Part shown: one piece after another, positions 33,553 through 46,029 of the stretch
Position numbering within the stretch: the stretch's first letter is position 1
How the letters are laid out: every line of letters begins with the position of its first letter
Program-made: the position numbers and the translations under genes
NCBI GenBank assembly: GCA_014621425.1
Contig: JAANBB010000282.1
Coordinates: forward strand, 1-53,644
Direction of reading: 5' to 3'
Length of the DNA: 53,644 bases
From: Cylindrodendrum hubeiense
Lineage: Eukaryota > Ascomycota > Sordariomycetes > Hypocreales > Nectriaceae
The notes under the pieces: model-generated
The model's input: the letters and a program-made list of their open reading frames with translations, nothing else
What the model was told of the DNA's origin: nothing
Database searches by the model: none

Positions 33553-34480
33553 GGCTGCGTCAAACAATACAATAATATCTCATGCGATACTCGATTGCCA
33601 GTCTAGAGCTAGAAACAAGGAGATCCGGGAGACCAAAGGAAACGGGGACGCCTAGAGTAACCCCCAGCTGCCTCAAGCACGACATTTCGCCCTTGTTTAA
33701 GCTTTGATCACACACTCACAGCCCCATCCCTCAGCTTATTGAGTGCAACCGGCGTCCAGACATCATTGGGCAGGACACTGCGATAAAGCCTTAGTCACCG
33801 CTCACAGCACTCATCACGCTGGAAAACAAGCCCTGGGTACTGGAAACATTAGGGATAACGCGAAACAGGAAAACACTATGATTGGTAGGGGGCATCCTGT
33901 TTTGAGACAATGGCTTATTTTCAGTGGTTCTAGATGTCGCGATGTGCTCGTGATAGTGGACGCTGATGACGTCTTGTAGTTCGTGACGCCTGTCAGCATT
34001 CTTATCGCCAAAGCACGCAATCGCCGTCGGGTCACATGAATAGAACAGTGCCCCCAAAATAGTCTACTCTATCAACTCGTCTAGGAGAAAAAATGTGGAT
34101 GGGTCATGCTCTGGCTACTACGAAAGTAGTCTGCCGTAAGAAATAGTTTATCCGGATGCCTGGCGCGGATTGGCGATCAGGTTTGATTTAGGCTGCATCA
34201 CAGAGCAAATCATACGAAGTAGACAACAAAGCGAGCTGACTTCAGCAGACTTCACGGGCCAACTACGTCGTCCGATGCAAATACCCGGATAGTCGAACCC
34301 TGATGATTCAGCTCACGAGATAATACCAGTACGAGAGTGTTGGAAATTATGTCGCACATTTCAAAATGGTTGAAGCGGTCAAATTAATTGTTCGCTCGGC
34401 AGCGGAACTCGAGGTTCTCATACTACCTATGAATTAATCTATACATAATAATACATCGACGATATCTAACAGTCAAGGAT
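33553..34480. other. Promoter region of the DAL5-type transporter
   Basis: About 930 bp with no supported gene; upstream region of the transporter and 3' side of the mucin-like gene. Confidence 0.4.
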
Positions 34481-37400
34481 TTAATCCAATTTTTGGCCCG
34501 CATCTAGGCAAGGAACAGGCAGGACCCCGAGACTTTCGCAATCCCAGTCCTCAGAATCGCCATAGATCCAGAAGTCGATGCAGCCGTTGGGGCTGTTCCA
34601 CACATACGGACGCTGGCCGTACTTGTCATCCGTGGTATCGACATTGCAGTTGTTAACGGCGCTCTTAAAGCGGGCCTCACAGTCAGACTGGGCCACCTCG
34701 GGGATGTAAGCGCCGTCGGCAGGCTCGTTGCATCCTTGCAGGCCGGTAGTGGTCCACTGGGTGATGAGCTGGAGGGTCACGCCGTCCATCTTATACGTCT
34801 TGAAGATGGGCTGGGCGGCGGTAGGAAGAACGATTTCGTGGCCGCAGAAGTCGGTGATGGCCTCTTCCGCCTGGCTGAGGCTGAACTTGCTGTAGACGGT
34901 GGAGTCGGCGCAGTTATTGACCTCTGCAGGTGCCGTAGGCTCGGGCTCGGGCTCTACGACCTCGAGCTGGACGGTATCCATAGTATACTTGCCACAGCCT
35001 AGATCAATCTCCGACTGGCCGGTGAATAGATGGCTGTTGTACTGGCCTGGGGATATAGTCAATAACGGCTCGAGTGATGGGGCGACGGGGCAGTTCTTAC
35101 AAGTACTTATCATGTTTGCATAGATCTCGGTGCAAGTCTTTGAGCATTCTCCATCCTTCTTTGCAAAGTTGAATTTGATATCGGCATCCAGCGTCTGGGT
35201 CGGGTCCAAGTCGCCACCACCAAGCTGAAGCTCGACATCGGCGTCAAAGGCGATATCACTGCCCTCGCAGAACTTCTTTGCCAGATCATTCGCACTGCTA
35301 GGATCCATGCCAGCCGAATCATCTGCATGTCTTGCGCAAGTAGGACTGGCCTCGACGGCGTGGGTCATTCGGCGCTCCTCGTACTTCTGTTCCTGCCATA
35401 CACGCCACATGGTGTCCGGAGGGTCCGAGTACTCGCCAGTCTCCCAGTTCTCTTGGAAGTCATCGTACTCAATGAACATGATTCCACGGGCTGTCCTCCT
35501 TCTAGCGTCGATCTCAGCATCGGATTCTTCAGCTGGCGGCTTCACATAAGTCTTAATAATGACGTCAACGCCCGGGAATGGTGCCCCGTCGCCCGTCAAA
35601 ATCTTGATAAGTTCTTCAACACGCGAATTGTACTTGAAAGTGGGGTTCTCGAAGGAAGTCTCCGGCATCCGGGGCGTGGAGACGAAGATCTGGACATTAG
35701 AGTCGGAGGTAAGGGTGCCACCCTCACCAGTGTATCTTCCAGGAGGAGTGAACCTGTCGGAAATGGTAGTTCCCTCGGCATCTCGGAGTTGGTTCATCAT
35801 CCCGTCCCACAGCTCCTTGCGACCATTGTTGGCCGCGTCATCAGCCGGTTTGGTCTCATCGTAGAAGAAACCGGGTTCCATCTGAATTGGTGTTAGTTAA
35901 TTATCCAATTATTTATTTCGGCAGAATGGTTTCACTTACGAAGTGAGCAAGCCAACCACCCTTATCAGAGGCAATAGTAACTCCAGTACATCTATGATCA
36001 AGTTAGTAATCGGATTCGCATATTTGCAATCATGTTATCTTACCCAACCAGACCCTCAACAGCAAGGCCAAATGGATTTTCTCCCCAGGTGCCGTCAATG
36101 GAAACAACGTTGGTGGTGATGGTGTTCCAGTCTAAGTTGGTGGCACCTTCACTGATCTGCCTGAGGATATAGCCGTCTTTCTTTGTGTCTGAATCATACT
36201 TGGTCTGATCCATGTTATCCAGCCGTTTCAAGACAATCCCTCGTTCCTGGCGCAGCTGGGGAGTCAATGTTGGCTCCGCCCATCGCTTCGCGACGCACTT
36301 GGTGCAATCGACATCGCAAATGAGCTCAGAGACACTGGTAGAAGTCACCGTGGTCACAGTTGTGACTTCAGTCGTAGCCTGGGCATCACACTGAGTGATA
36401 GTTACGCAATCCTGAGTGGTCACTGTTTGGACTGTCGAAGTATCCTCATCTCCACTCTTGTAGAACGAAGTAGAAAGGTAGACTGTCTGAGTACAGCTCT
36501 CAACACCGGTTTCCGCACAGCTAGTTGTAGTTGTGGTGGGCTCCTCTGTCGAAGAAACCTCGTCTGTTTCTGTGGGCTCGCTGGTCTCCTCCTCCTTCTC
36601 CTTCTCAAGCTCTTCAGAAATCTCCTTGAGCGTGTCCGTGAGAGTGATAATAATATCAATGGGAGGTTCAGGAAGCTTGACATTTTCAACCAGGTTTTCC
36701 ACAATCTTAGTGGCACAACCAATCAGCTTAGCAGCATCGTCGAGGACATCTAAGATGCCCGAGATGAGACTCCTCTTTGTCAGAGCCGTTTCACCACAGG
36801 GCGAAGGGATCTCAGGCTTGATATCAAAGTTGGCCCACAGGATCAAAATATCGTCGCGAGTTTCCTCGGACTTTCGAATATATTCATCCTTCTTCTCTTG
36901 GTCTTGGAGCATGTCTCGGTTGGACCAAAGAGCAAAGAGAATGGGGCCAGCATCGATAGCGTCGTCAGTGGCCTCGGGGCCGCTCACAGTAGTCGTGGGA
37001 GGGTCAAAATCTGGGAAGCCAGTGGTTCCATTGGCTTCTTCCGTTGTCGTGGCGCCATCATCAGCAGTGGTGGTCTCCTCGGCAGTGGTGTCCTGGGCGG
37101 TGGTGGTATCCTGGGCTGTAGTGGTATCTTGGGCAGTAGTGGTATCTTGAGCAGTGGTTGTCTCTTGAGCAGTGGTGGTCTCTGGAGCAGTGGTGGTCTC
37201 TCCTGGATTAGTATCTTGAGCAGTAGTTATATCCTGCGCAGTAGTGGTATCCTGCGCGGTCGTGGTCTGGCCCGCAGTAGTATCTTGAGCAGTGGTGGTA
37301 TCCTGCGCGGTAGTAGTCTGACCAGGGGTAGTATCTTGAGCAGTAGTGGTATCCTGCGCGATAGTGGTATCGCCGGGAGTAGTCTCCTGCGCGGTTGTTG

Positions 37401-38103
37401 TTTCGCCAATAGTAGTCTCCCCTGGAGTAGTATCTTGGGCAATCGTGGTCTCCCCTGGGGTAGTATCTTGTGCAATCGTGGTCTCTCCAGCCGTCGTGGT
37501 ATCCTCGGTGGTAGTAGGAGCCGCTGGTGTAGTAGAGTCCTGGACAATATCGGTGTACGTAGATGAGATCACGGGAGTGGCCGATGTCGGCTCTTCAAGA
37601 GCTGGGGTGGTAGTGGGAGTGCCGGGCTGCTCAACAATATCGGTATTTGTGCTGGAGATTATTGGAGCAAGTGTCGTGGGGGTTGTCTGAACCTCAACGA
37701 AAGTTTCTGTAGGAGTATCGATCGCCGGAGTGACGGCGAGGACTTGCTCGGCAGGGCAAAGCGTCGCAGACGCACCCTCCGGCAGAGGGTAAGGGACATC
37801 AGTGGTAGGAAGAGCCGGGACTTCTAGAGTCACCGGCTCAGAGGCCACCCACACATATCCGAAAGGATAAATGGTCTCAGTCTCAGAGATGGTCGTGGGT
37901 GTTGGCAGGGTCCAGAGCGCTGTGTCTGCGACCTGAGATGGGGTGAATGTTACATCTCCCTGTGCGCCGGGCACCACTAGACTGGCAGCAGTAGACACAT
38001 CTGGGTTTCCACATAGCTCTTGCTGCCGGCGATGCAATCCCCACAGGGGACTGGCCTGCGCAGAAGCGGCAAGGGACAAAAGAACGAAAGGTAGGAGAGC
38101 CAT
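34481..38103 (-). CDS. Secreted mucin-like protein with Cys-containing C-terminal domain
   Basis: Three exons (38103-36044, 35991-35940, 35881-34481) join in frame to 1170 aa. Residues 1-17 (MALLPFVLLSLAASAQA) are a classic signal peptide, and an Arg-Arg follows shortly after. A Thr-rich, probably heavily O-glycosylated stretch of short QDTTTA/GETTIA-type repeats lies at about residues 195-350. Next come a charged helical segment (DMLQDQEKKDEY), a Lys/Glu-rich coiled-coil-like stretch and a CDVDCTKC motif. The C-terminal half contains GLVGCTGVTIASDKGGWLAHF across the exon joints, then a ~400-aa cysteine-containing region. The family is not named to my knowledge; cell-wall or extracellular function is likely from the signal and mucin stretch. 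No GPI signal is seen at the C-terminus. Confidence 0.82.
37060..37500 (-). repeat. Imperfect 18-bp-type coding repeat (Thr-rich)
   Basis: Short units such as TCTTGAGCAGTAGTGGTA on the plus strand recur many times and encode QDTTTA-like hexapeptides of the mucin-like protein. They alternate with PGETT/PGQTT variants. Unit numbers in such arrays vary readily between strains, though this cannot be seen here. Confidence 0.8.
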
Positions 38104-39187
38104 CTTGTTGGGCGATGTTCCAGCGCGCTGTGTGATTGCCAAGATGGTTACGAACCAACAGTCAGGAGTTCCGAAGAGGTGGGAGCCGCTCAACTTAAGC
38201 TCGACGTCTTCTGAGTGTCAAATGGCTAAAACACATTATGAAAGCTACTGCACAGCCCCTAAACTCAGCGTCTCCATGGTTTTCGGTCGTCCACTGTATC
38301 CTTGATCAAATCCTTCGAGGCGCTGCCTTGTTTCCTGCTGATTACAGGACAAATACAGCCATTGAATGCTCGTAAATTCAAGCCACCAACAAATAGGATG
38401 GGGCTGTAGGATTGGTCGCAGGGAACGCTTGGTGATTTCTCGTCCGGAATACGGAACTTCGGGGGAGACGAAACCAGATGTTACATGGCTTGTCGGCTGT
38501 GTGGGCACCAAGATGAAAAGCCAAGGCATTAAAGTGGGCGCATATAGCCTGTGTGGGCTGTTGATTGATCGTCCCTACGATTGAGGCTTGATTGAGAGTT
38601 GCATCTTGGCCTCCTGGTTCATTTCCCTTCCCCATAGAAAATGCATGAGCCAACAGGGGCCTCCACGCCTTAGACTGCACAGGCATCATCATGACCTTAT
38701 CACACTGCGATGCAGGCTGTGTAAAGCTCGAGCGTGTTAGAATGCAAGGGCCCGGGCGCTTAATTACAAGCTTACTGACTTTGTTTCCGTGGCGCCTAGG
38801 GCTGACCTGGGCGTGTAAATTTGTTACAGGGGCTGTTTCGGCCAGACGCATTACCCCGTAATCTTAGACCCTGTCAGCCTGAAAGAGAAGGATTCCTCTG
38901 CATATTGTCGATCTTCCTTCCGTACCTGCCTTCATCTTTCGACGGCTCTAAATGTCTCCGAGAGTGCCGATCCGAACGACAGTCGCGTGACGTCGTTGCT
39001 CATAAGTCTGGCCATTGAATACTGTGCAACACACAAACTCCGCCCACGCGCATTCGGCCTGCCTTCTCTGGAATACAAACAAATCCTTCTCGTATTGGAT
39101 TTCCAAAGTCAGCTCATATTTTGCAAAGCACTTAATCGCCCCAAATCATCCCCTCCGGTTTTTCCTGTTGTGTTTTATCACGTCAAC
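38104..39187. other. 1.1-kb divergent promoter region
   Basis: Lies between the divergent starts of the mucin-like protein and the ankyrin protein. No supported gene. The ankyrin reading frame is open back to about 38987 but without an ATG before 39188. Confidence 0.45.
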
Positions 39188-40147
39188 ATGACCACTCAAC
39201 GCTCATCGGCACGTCCGCGGCACCCGCGCGACGTACTTGATGAAGCCATTGAAAACGATTCCATCACACAGCTTACAGAGGCACTGGACCTCGCCAAGTC
39301 AAACCCCATCCGGAACACCCCCTACGACAAGTTTTTAGCCTCGGCTCTATCCTCTTGCGTGCAAGATGGCAGGATCGATTTGGTGGGACACCTTCTAGAG
39401 CAGGAGTCTGCGTCTATGACGTTTCTCTCGCCCCCCATTGTCTGGACCAAGTTCTCAATTCCTCTTCTTGAACTACTCATTGCTCATGGCTGGGATATCA
39501 ATCGCTCTGCAGAATCTGGTGCAAGAACCCGCCGCCAACGAATAATCGATTTGGCTTGTGGCGACGAGACCTTCGTCAGATGGCTAGTCGACCATGGTGC
39601 CCAAGTTGATGGTGGCGAGGATGAATATGAGGTTTATCCTGAACCGGCCCCACTGTTGGAGACTTGTGCAGTTCGAGGATCTGTCTCCACATTCCTGTTC
39701 CTTCAGGCCAGGGGAGCCCGGTTGGGCAAAAGGACTCTGCACCGTGCCGCAGAGGAAGCCGCAGCCGCAAGGGCTGATCCCAGTATCACGTACGACAGTG
39801 CGTCCGTTGAATCGGACCCGAACGGCGCCGAGGCAGCACTTGTCAAGCGTAGGCAAGGGAGATCCGAGATGCTTCGCTTCCTAGTCGAGAACCTCAAGTT
39901 GGATATCAATGCTATGGATACTGAGGTACAACGGCCATTCCATTGGGGCACTCCTCTGTGTTATGTGGCGACGAAGCCGAATGGCGAGGCGGTGGGTAAG
40001 TGGCTATTGGAGAAGGGGGCTGATCCCAGCATCAAGAACACGGAGGGAGCGGATGCCGAATATGTGGCCAAGGATCACGATTGCGACAAGATTGTGGCAT
40101 TATTGAAGGATTGGAAGACGGCGCATGGGCTGGATGGTGGTAAATGA
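39188..40147 (+). CDS. Ankyrin-repeat protein
   Basis: Single exon of 319 aa starting at ATG 39188, preceded by CAAC (a good fungal start context). Ankyrin-type helices and loops include FVRWLVDHGAQVDGG near residue 129 and a clear final repeat with GTPLCYVATKPNGEAVGKWL and EKGADPSIKNTEG. The middle repeats are diverged and contain an alanine/charged insertion (EEAAAARADP). There is no other domain, signal or membrane segment, so it is probably an intracellular scaffold protein. The partner is unknown. Confidence 0.85.
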   Translation: MTTQRSSARPRHPRDVLDEAIENDSITQLTEALDLAKSNPIRNTPYDKFLASALSSCVQDGRIDLVGHLLEQESASMTFLSPPIVWTKFSIPLLELLIAHGWDINRSAESGARTRRQRIIDLACGDETFVRWLVDHGAQVDGGEDEYEVYPEPAPLLETCAVRGSVSTFLFLQARGARLGKRTLHRAAEEAAAARADPSITYDSASVESDPNGAEAALVKRRQGRSEMLRFLVENLKLDINAMDTEVQRPFHWGTPLCYVATKPNGEAVGKWLLEKGADPSIKNTEGADAEYVAKDHDCDKIVALLKDWKTAHGLDGGK

Positions 40148-40990
40148 TCTCATAATATACGTTAATCTGATGATCGATTCAACTCATCGCTTATACCAAA
40201 TGGTGAAAAGTTATGAGATAGCGAATTCTTGCTTACCCTCCACTTCGATACCATTATTCTTAACTTAGTTAGAAGGATGCTCAAAATTACATTACACAAC
40301 TTAACTACTCCCCACTGTAACAGGATGCCACCTAAGCCCTGGTCCCAGGCCCTAGCTTCAAGTTCAGTGCGCAGTCTAGGGTAGTTCAAGGTCAAGTTGA
40401 ACTTCGTCCGCCGACAAGTCCCGTGACCGCCAAGCTGTGCGACAATGAAGAGACGAGCTGTATCGCAATGACAACTTGCATAGCAAATAAAGAAGGAAGG
40501 AAATGGCGGTCAAGGGCCGGAATAGCTGTGGGAAATAGAGGCCGGACCAGGGGGCTCCTCAGCTAAATCTTTATCCCGTTCTTGCGACATTCCAGAGACC
40601 CTAAGTGCTGTCAGCTACCGTGATCCCAGACCGAAAGCCTGTTCATAGGCAAGGCGAAGAGCACAGTCAGAGCAGTGAGAAAATTATAACCGACAAGCAT
40701 AAAGCACGAGGACATCATGAGACATTCGAGGACAGGGTATATTGGTCTAAAACAGTGATATGACCAGCCGTTGGTGCACGCTTTCCTACTCCAGTTCGCC
40801 AACAACATTCTTTAATTTCAACGCTCACCGCCGACCGCTATGCTACCCAAACACAAGACGCACCCGAACTAACAGTTCTCTTGGCTCTCGCCACCCAACC
40901 ATTTCCCCCGTGGTAAACCAATCCAGCTTGGTATACCTCATCCATGATTTTTGTCCTCCAGTTTGATCCATTTCCGGGTATTTTATGGTC
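40148..40990. other. Intergenic region between convergent genes
   Basis: About 840 bp, the shared 3' flank of the ankyrin gene and the membrane-protein gene. No supported gene. Confidence 0.4.
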
Positions 40991-41690
40991 TCAACGATAT
41001 ACTCCTCTCGGGTATGACCTCGAGTTTGGATTTTGTTGTGGGGAATTCGAAGGTGGCATCCACTGGGTGTATTCCGGAGGTGGGTTATGAGTTGTCCTGG
41101 GAGGATGCACTGTGTTGTCCTTTGGAATATGCGCCATAGATGGCTCGGAAAGATTGACTTGACGCCAATCTTTAGACCCCAATGGATTGGGCTCGTTTTG
41201 GCCTTGGGGTTTGCGAGACTTTTTGTGTCGCACGCAAAGGACTATGCCAAGAATGATAACAGTAAGACCAACTAACTTGCGTGTTAATGTCTATCTCGCG
41301 GATCTGAATCGGAAAGAACTCACCGAAAACTCCGAACGCGATACCAATATCTGTAATTCTACTCAAGGTAGGAGCAGATAAGATACCGTCTTCTGACGTG
41401 CTACCTGTAGCAGTGCTTCTGGGGACTTCCGTTGTCACACTTGTCGCTGCTTGGGCGGACTGGCGAGGAGTGATGGCGGTAAACAATGTCGTTCCTGGAT
41501 TCGCAGAAATGACACGTGACACCTGAAGATTTAAGAGTTGACTGTAGAGACTGTCCAAAGATGATAGGGCATCTGAGGCATCAGTTGTCGTCGGAAATGC
41601 ATTGAAGGTCGTCGGTGCAGGTGGTACGTCGTTGACGGGATCACCAAAATGTGGTGGCACCAAGGTCTGGAATCCTCCGGCTGGACTCAT
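40991..41690 (-). CDS. Single-pass membrane protein with PPxY tail
   Basis: Two exons (41690-41324, 41271-40991) join in frame to 215 aa. There is no cleavable signal at the N-terminus. A ~110-residue Ser/Thr-rich region precedes one transmembrane helix formed across the splice joint (IGIAFGVF then VGLTVIILGIVLCV, about residues 113-136). A basic stop-transfer CVRHKKSRK follows, then a polar, proline-rich cytoplasmic tail. The tail contains PPPEY, a PPxY motif that WW-domain ubiquitin ligases of the Rsp5/Nedd4 family bind. This layout matches the many fungal Ser/Thr-rich sensor-like membrane proteins; the function is unknown. Confidence 0.8.
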
Positions 41691-43570
41691 TTTCAGAATT
41701 CGCGTTGAGTTTCAATCCAATGTAACACAAGGGCCCCGGATAATAAGTAGAAAGGCGGATATTCCTGATCGTTCACAGGGTGGTAAGTTCGTAAATCGTA
41801 ATGGTTGCGGCCTTGAATCACGAGCCGGCTCGAAGACCAAAAAAACGCGAGAGATTAAAAATAAAGAAGGACGTAGTTTCAAAAAGAGCGAAATGAAGAA
41901 CAGAGAGAAATGCAATTTTTCCCACCCGGGTGCATCTTGAGGTCTTTCTTTACGCGGCCAGGCGTTGTGTTCTCACGCCGCGAAACCGGATCGCGTCGGA
42001 TGTGAGGCTGGTGAGACGCCTTGGGCGAAGATCACACCCCAGGGGCTCGCAAACGACAGCTCCGACGCAGTTGCACGACGCCAGCTGCAGCAGTCTCAGT
42101 TTCAGCACGCGCGAATCAGGGCCAACGTCAACATGAAAAAAAGCAGGTCCTGCAGCCGACCTGGCCGGAATTGGTAAATTTAGAAGATCTGACACCTGTC
42201 GCTGCGGTGTGCAAACGCCGGGACCATGCGCGCACGATCTCCCGCGTCGCTCAGCTCCAAGCAGGGCCGCCTTTGGTGGCTGATGCTGAGACACGGACGT
42301 CGACGCCGGGCTGTCGGTTGCGAAGGTGGGATTTCAGATGGGTTTGCACTGCGACCCTGGCACGTCTGTCCCGAGATGCCAGCGACCTGACAAGGGGAAC
42401 GAGCCGGCTTGCCGAGCGGGAGGGTCTGGTTCCGCGATGCGGTGCTTGCTTCGTACTTTGTAGTTCATTCGATCAACTGGTGATTTAAGACTCAAAGCCA
42501 AGCCTTTCGTCTCTCCCGAGGCTCATGATTGATGGCTCCTCGTTGAAGGCGTCAATGCATCTTGACTCGACCCCGCTCTTGGGATCCCCGTTTCTGTCAG
42601 GCTACATGCAGAAACTCGTCCACAGCACCCTCACGCACAGGACTAATGCTGACTCAAGAATGCGAGCTTTCGAAAGCTGACAGCTTCTGGCCCATAGCTT
42701 GATATCTAGTAGGTAGGATCACCTATCACCTAAGCTGACATGGGCGATACAGGTTGCAATCCAGAGCCGCCCTTCTATGAAGTGAGCACTGTGGACTAAG
42801 CCGCCAAGCGTCGAGAGAGGTATGCCAGTCGATTCATGTGACCCCCGGAGAGGGTTAGATGATGATGCTGACCCAGGGCAAGCCAATGGTAAGCCTTCTA
42901 ATCACTGATGATAGGTAAGGCGAACGCTCCCAGAGCGTCTGAGCGCCATTGAACAATTGCCGATTGCAAATCCCGAAATGTCTCCCCCACAGTTCCTCCA
43001 CACGTCGGGAGCATGCCCGATCTCTGGGGTATTCCACCTCCGTTCCCCATTCGTCAATCTGACCAGCTAGGGTAGTGCAGCATCTAGATGCGATGCTAAA
43101 TCCTCTGCCCCGTGATAAAGACCATGTCTCGGGGTATTTAAACGTCTGAGGAGACTGAGTTGGCTTTTCCGATCGCATCTCTCGGCAATTCTAGAAGCGC
43201 CCACCTGTGGGGCTTTTTACTGACTTTTCACCGTCTTGCTCTAGCTGCATGTCGAGCCTAGGACATTTTGGCGACTGTCACTTCTCGCCTCAGCGTGGGC
43301 AAACAGGGATCAAAGGCTCTTTCGCCCGTCTCTTACTGGCCATTTGAGCCAAAGCGAGCCCCGCGGGATAAAGATTTCCCCACTGCATTGACGGAGCTTG
43401 TCGCAACTCCCGAGTCCGACAGGCCGCGCGGATTGCCCCACGTAAAGAAAGGTTCAGCTTTTAAGCCATCTCCGCATTTCATCCGTCATTTAACAACCTC
43501 TGTATCGTCTTTATTGCCAACTAGAAGACTGTTTGAGGCCGTCAACACTCTCAGGTCCCGCAACGTCACC
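41691..43570. other. 1.9-kb divergent intergenic region
   Basis: No supported gene between the membrane-protein start (minus) and the P450 start (plus). It has GC-rich arginine-coding-looking frames at 41950-42490 on both strands that lack motifs. A perfect 14-bp palindrome AGCTTTCGAAAGCT lies at 42665-42678. Confidence 0.45.
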
Positions 43571-45156
43571 ATGGCGGTGGTAGATCTTTTGCTGTCCTGG
43601 TGGACAGTCCCGCTAGGGATCGCCGTCCTCCTCGGCTCGTACCTCTACTCATACTTCGTCACAAACAACCATCTTCGAGGCCTGCCTGCGCCATTCCCAG
43701 CACAATTTTCGAACCTTTGGCTTCTGTACGTATGTAGGCGCGGAAAGCGCTACAGCGTCATGCACAAGTTGCACCAGCAGCTCGGCCCGGTGATCCGCAT
43801 CGCGCCAAACCATGTGAGCATTGCAGATGACGAAGCAATCCCCGTCATTTATGGCCACGGAAACGGATTCTTGAAGTCGTAAGTGCCGATGAAGCCATTG
43901 ACTGTGTACCAAGTCTGACTGATCGAAGGGAGTTTTATGATGCCTTCGTTTCAATCCGTCGCGGGATCTTCAACACTCGGGATCGCACTGAGCACTCGCG
44001 CAAGCGCAAGATGATCTCACACACTTTCTCCACCAAGTCCATCACCCAGTTCGAGCCCTATGTGCACGGAAATCTCGAGCTGTTCGTCAAGCAAATCGAC
44101 AACCTTATCGCTACCGGAAAGTCCAACGGCGCACGGCAAGAAGCCCACCTTGACTGCCTCCCTTGGTTCAACTACCTCGCCTTTGACATCATCGGAGACC
44201 TGGCCTTCGGCGCTCCCTTTGAAATGCTTCGCACTGGTGTCGACATGACAGAAGTCAGAGCCACGCCGGAGAGCCCGCCTATTTACGCATCAGCGATCGA
44301 GATTCTTAACCGAAGAGGAGAAGTGAGCGCCACACTGGGCTGCTTTCCGCAATTGAAGCCGTATGCCAAGTGGCTGCCGGACCCTTTCTTCAGCAACGGT
44401 CTCAATGCTGTTCAAAATCTCGCCGGAATCGCCATTGCCCGAGTCAAGGCCAGAATGGACAACCCGCCGCCCAAGGAGCGCAAGGATCTTCTCGCACGTC
44501 TCATGGAAGGCAGAGATGAGAATGGGGAGCCACTTGGGAGAGAGGAGCTGACAGCCGAGGCACTGACGCAATTGATCGCTGGCAGCGATACGACTTCCAA
44601 CTCATCCTGCGCTCTTCTCTACCACGTAGTCCGCACTCCTGGCGTTCTCGAAAAGCTGCAAGCTGAACTGGATGCCGAGATCCCGAGAGATATCTCCGTC
44701 CCCAATTTCGACATGGTCCGAGATTTGCCCTACCTCTCCTCCGTCATCGACGAGACGCTCCGGTTCCACTCTACCTCTGGCATTGGCCTTCCTCGACAAA
44801 TTCCCGAAAACTCGCCCGGTGTCACCCTCCACGACCATTACTACCCACCTGGAAGTGTTCTCAGCGTCCCCACATACTCAATGCACCACTCGAAGGAGAT
44901 CTGGGGGCCGGATGCGGATGAATTCAATCCTGACCGGTGGAATAATGTCACTACACGACAGAAGAACGCATTTATCCCCTTCAGCCATGGCCCCAGAGCA
45001 TGTGTCGGAAGAAACGTGGCTGAGATGGAGATGAAACTCATTGTTGCCACGTGGGCGCGGCGATATTCTGTCGAATTGCGACAAGGGGAGATGCAGACGC
45101 GAGAGGGCTTCCTAAGAAAGCCGCTGGGGCTGGATATCGCGATTTGGAAGCGATGA
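43571..45156 (+). CDS. bphA: Cytochrome P450, CYP53-like benzoate 4-hydroxylase
   Basis: Two exons (43571-43878, 43929-45156) join in frame to 511 aa, the usual CYP53 length. An N-terminal membrane anchor (LLLSWWTVPLGIAVLLGSYL) is present. CYP53 landmarks are IYGHGNGFLKS, EFYDAFVSIRRGIFNTRDR, LDCLPWFNYLAFDIIGDLAF, the I-helix IAGSDTTSNSS, the ExxR motif in DETLR, and the haem loop FSHGPRACVGRN with C461 as the haem ligand. REGFLRKPLGL near the end is also family-specific. Known members (A. niger bphA) para-hydroxylate benzoate to 4-hydroxybenzoate in the ER membrane with a P450 reductase. Assignment to CYP53 is strong; identity of the native substrate is inferred from family. The leader upstream stays open in frame to 43268 but without an ATG. 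Confidence 0.93.
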
Positions 45157-46029
45157 TGCTACTCGAATCACATGATTCCGTTTGAGGCAACAGACTCGGG
45201 GAGTGGAGCGATATGGGTCTAGCAAACAATCCATCATGATGGCTTGTAGAGAATGACTTGGTGTACCAAATCTGTCAGTGAGGCCGATTACCAGTGAATC
45301 GGGTCCCTGACAAACAGAGCTGGGTATTGTTCATTGTTGTCAACTACAACAAAGCCTATGTGTATCATGAACATAAATAAACGATGTAAATTCAAGTGAT
45401 AATTCATTCCAACTGAACACGTTTGTCATTGTTCTACCGTTGAGAGCGCACACCTAGTCAGCACCAGTGCACTGAGTCACTCATCAGGCGCGAAAAGCCA
45501 AACATGTGCCTGGCACAGAGCTCGCAGATTCAGAACCAAGTTCTAACCCTCATACAACCAACCTCTTCTTTCACCCTGATCTAAAACTTCTAAGGGTGTG
45601 TGCTGTGCAAGTGTGCTTGCGACGTATCACAATTCCACCACGGTGTTCTCTGATCGCACCGTTATTCTTTGTTCATTCTTTCCCACAGTTCAAGCGACCA
45701 ATAGCGTATGAGTTTCTTCTCCCTCGCACCACTGTCTGCTAAGTTTCAGTAGCCAGCTGTCAACCAGGTGCCGCGCGATTAGGCCTGCCAACCATCTCGC
45801 AGCTGCCTGAGGCCCTACATCAAAAGCCTCTCTGTCACCTTGCCCTTCAGACCACCAGCCCTCTTCAACATCTCTCAGGCACGAAAGCTGAGACTGAAGC
45901 CCTTCTTCCCTTATCTCTCCGTCTCTGCACCCAACTTCGCTCCTCCTTCCATCCACTTTCTGCACTCTTTCATCTCATCAACAAGTCTACCAAGGCGCCA
46001 TCAGCTTGTCACCCAGAGGAACCGACAAC
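45157..46029. other. Intergenic region with likely long 5' leader
   Basis: About 870 bp. The pyrimidine-rich CT/TC-dense stretch from about 45830 to 46020 looks like the promoter/leader of the 46030 gene. No supported gene. Confidence 0.45.

Noticed and set aside
37000..37690. Long Val/Ser-rich plus-strand frames over the mucin repeats
   Set aside because: They are antisense shadows of the Thr-rich repeat of the minus-strand gene.
41950..42488. Arg-rich frames on both strands
   Set aside because: GC-rich noncoding DNA readily stays open; no motif and no convincing start.
43268..43570. In-frame N-terminal extension of the P450
   Set aside because: The extension begins at TTG and has no ATG; the ATG at 43571 directly precedes the membrane anchor expected for CYP53.
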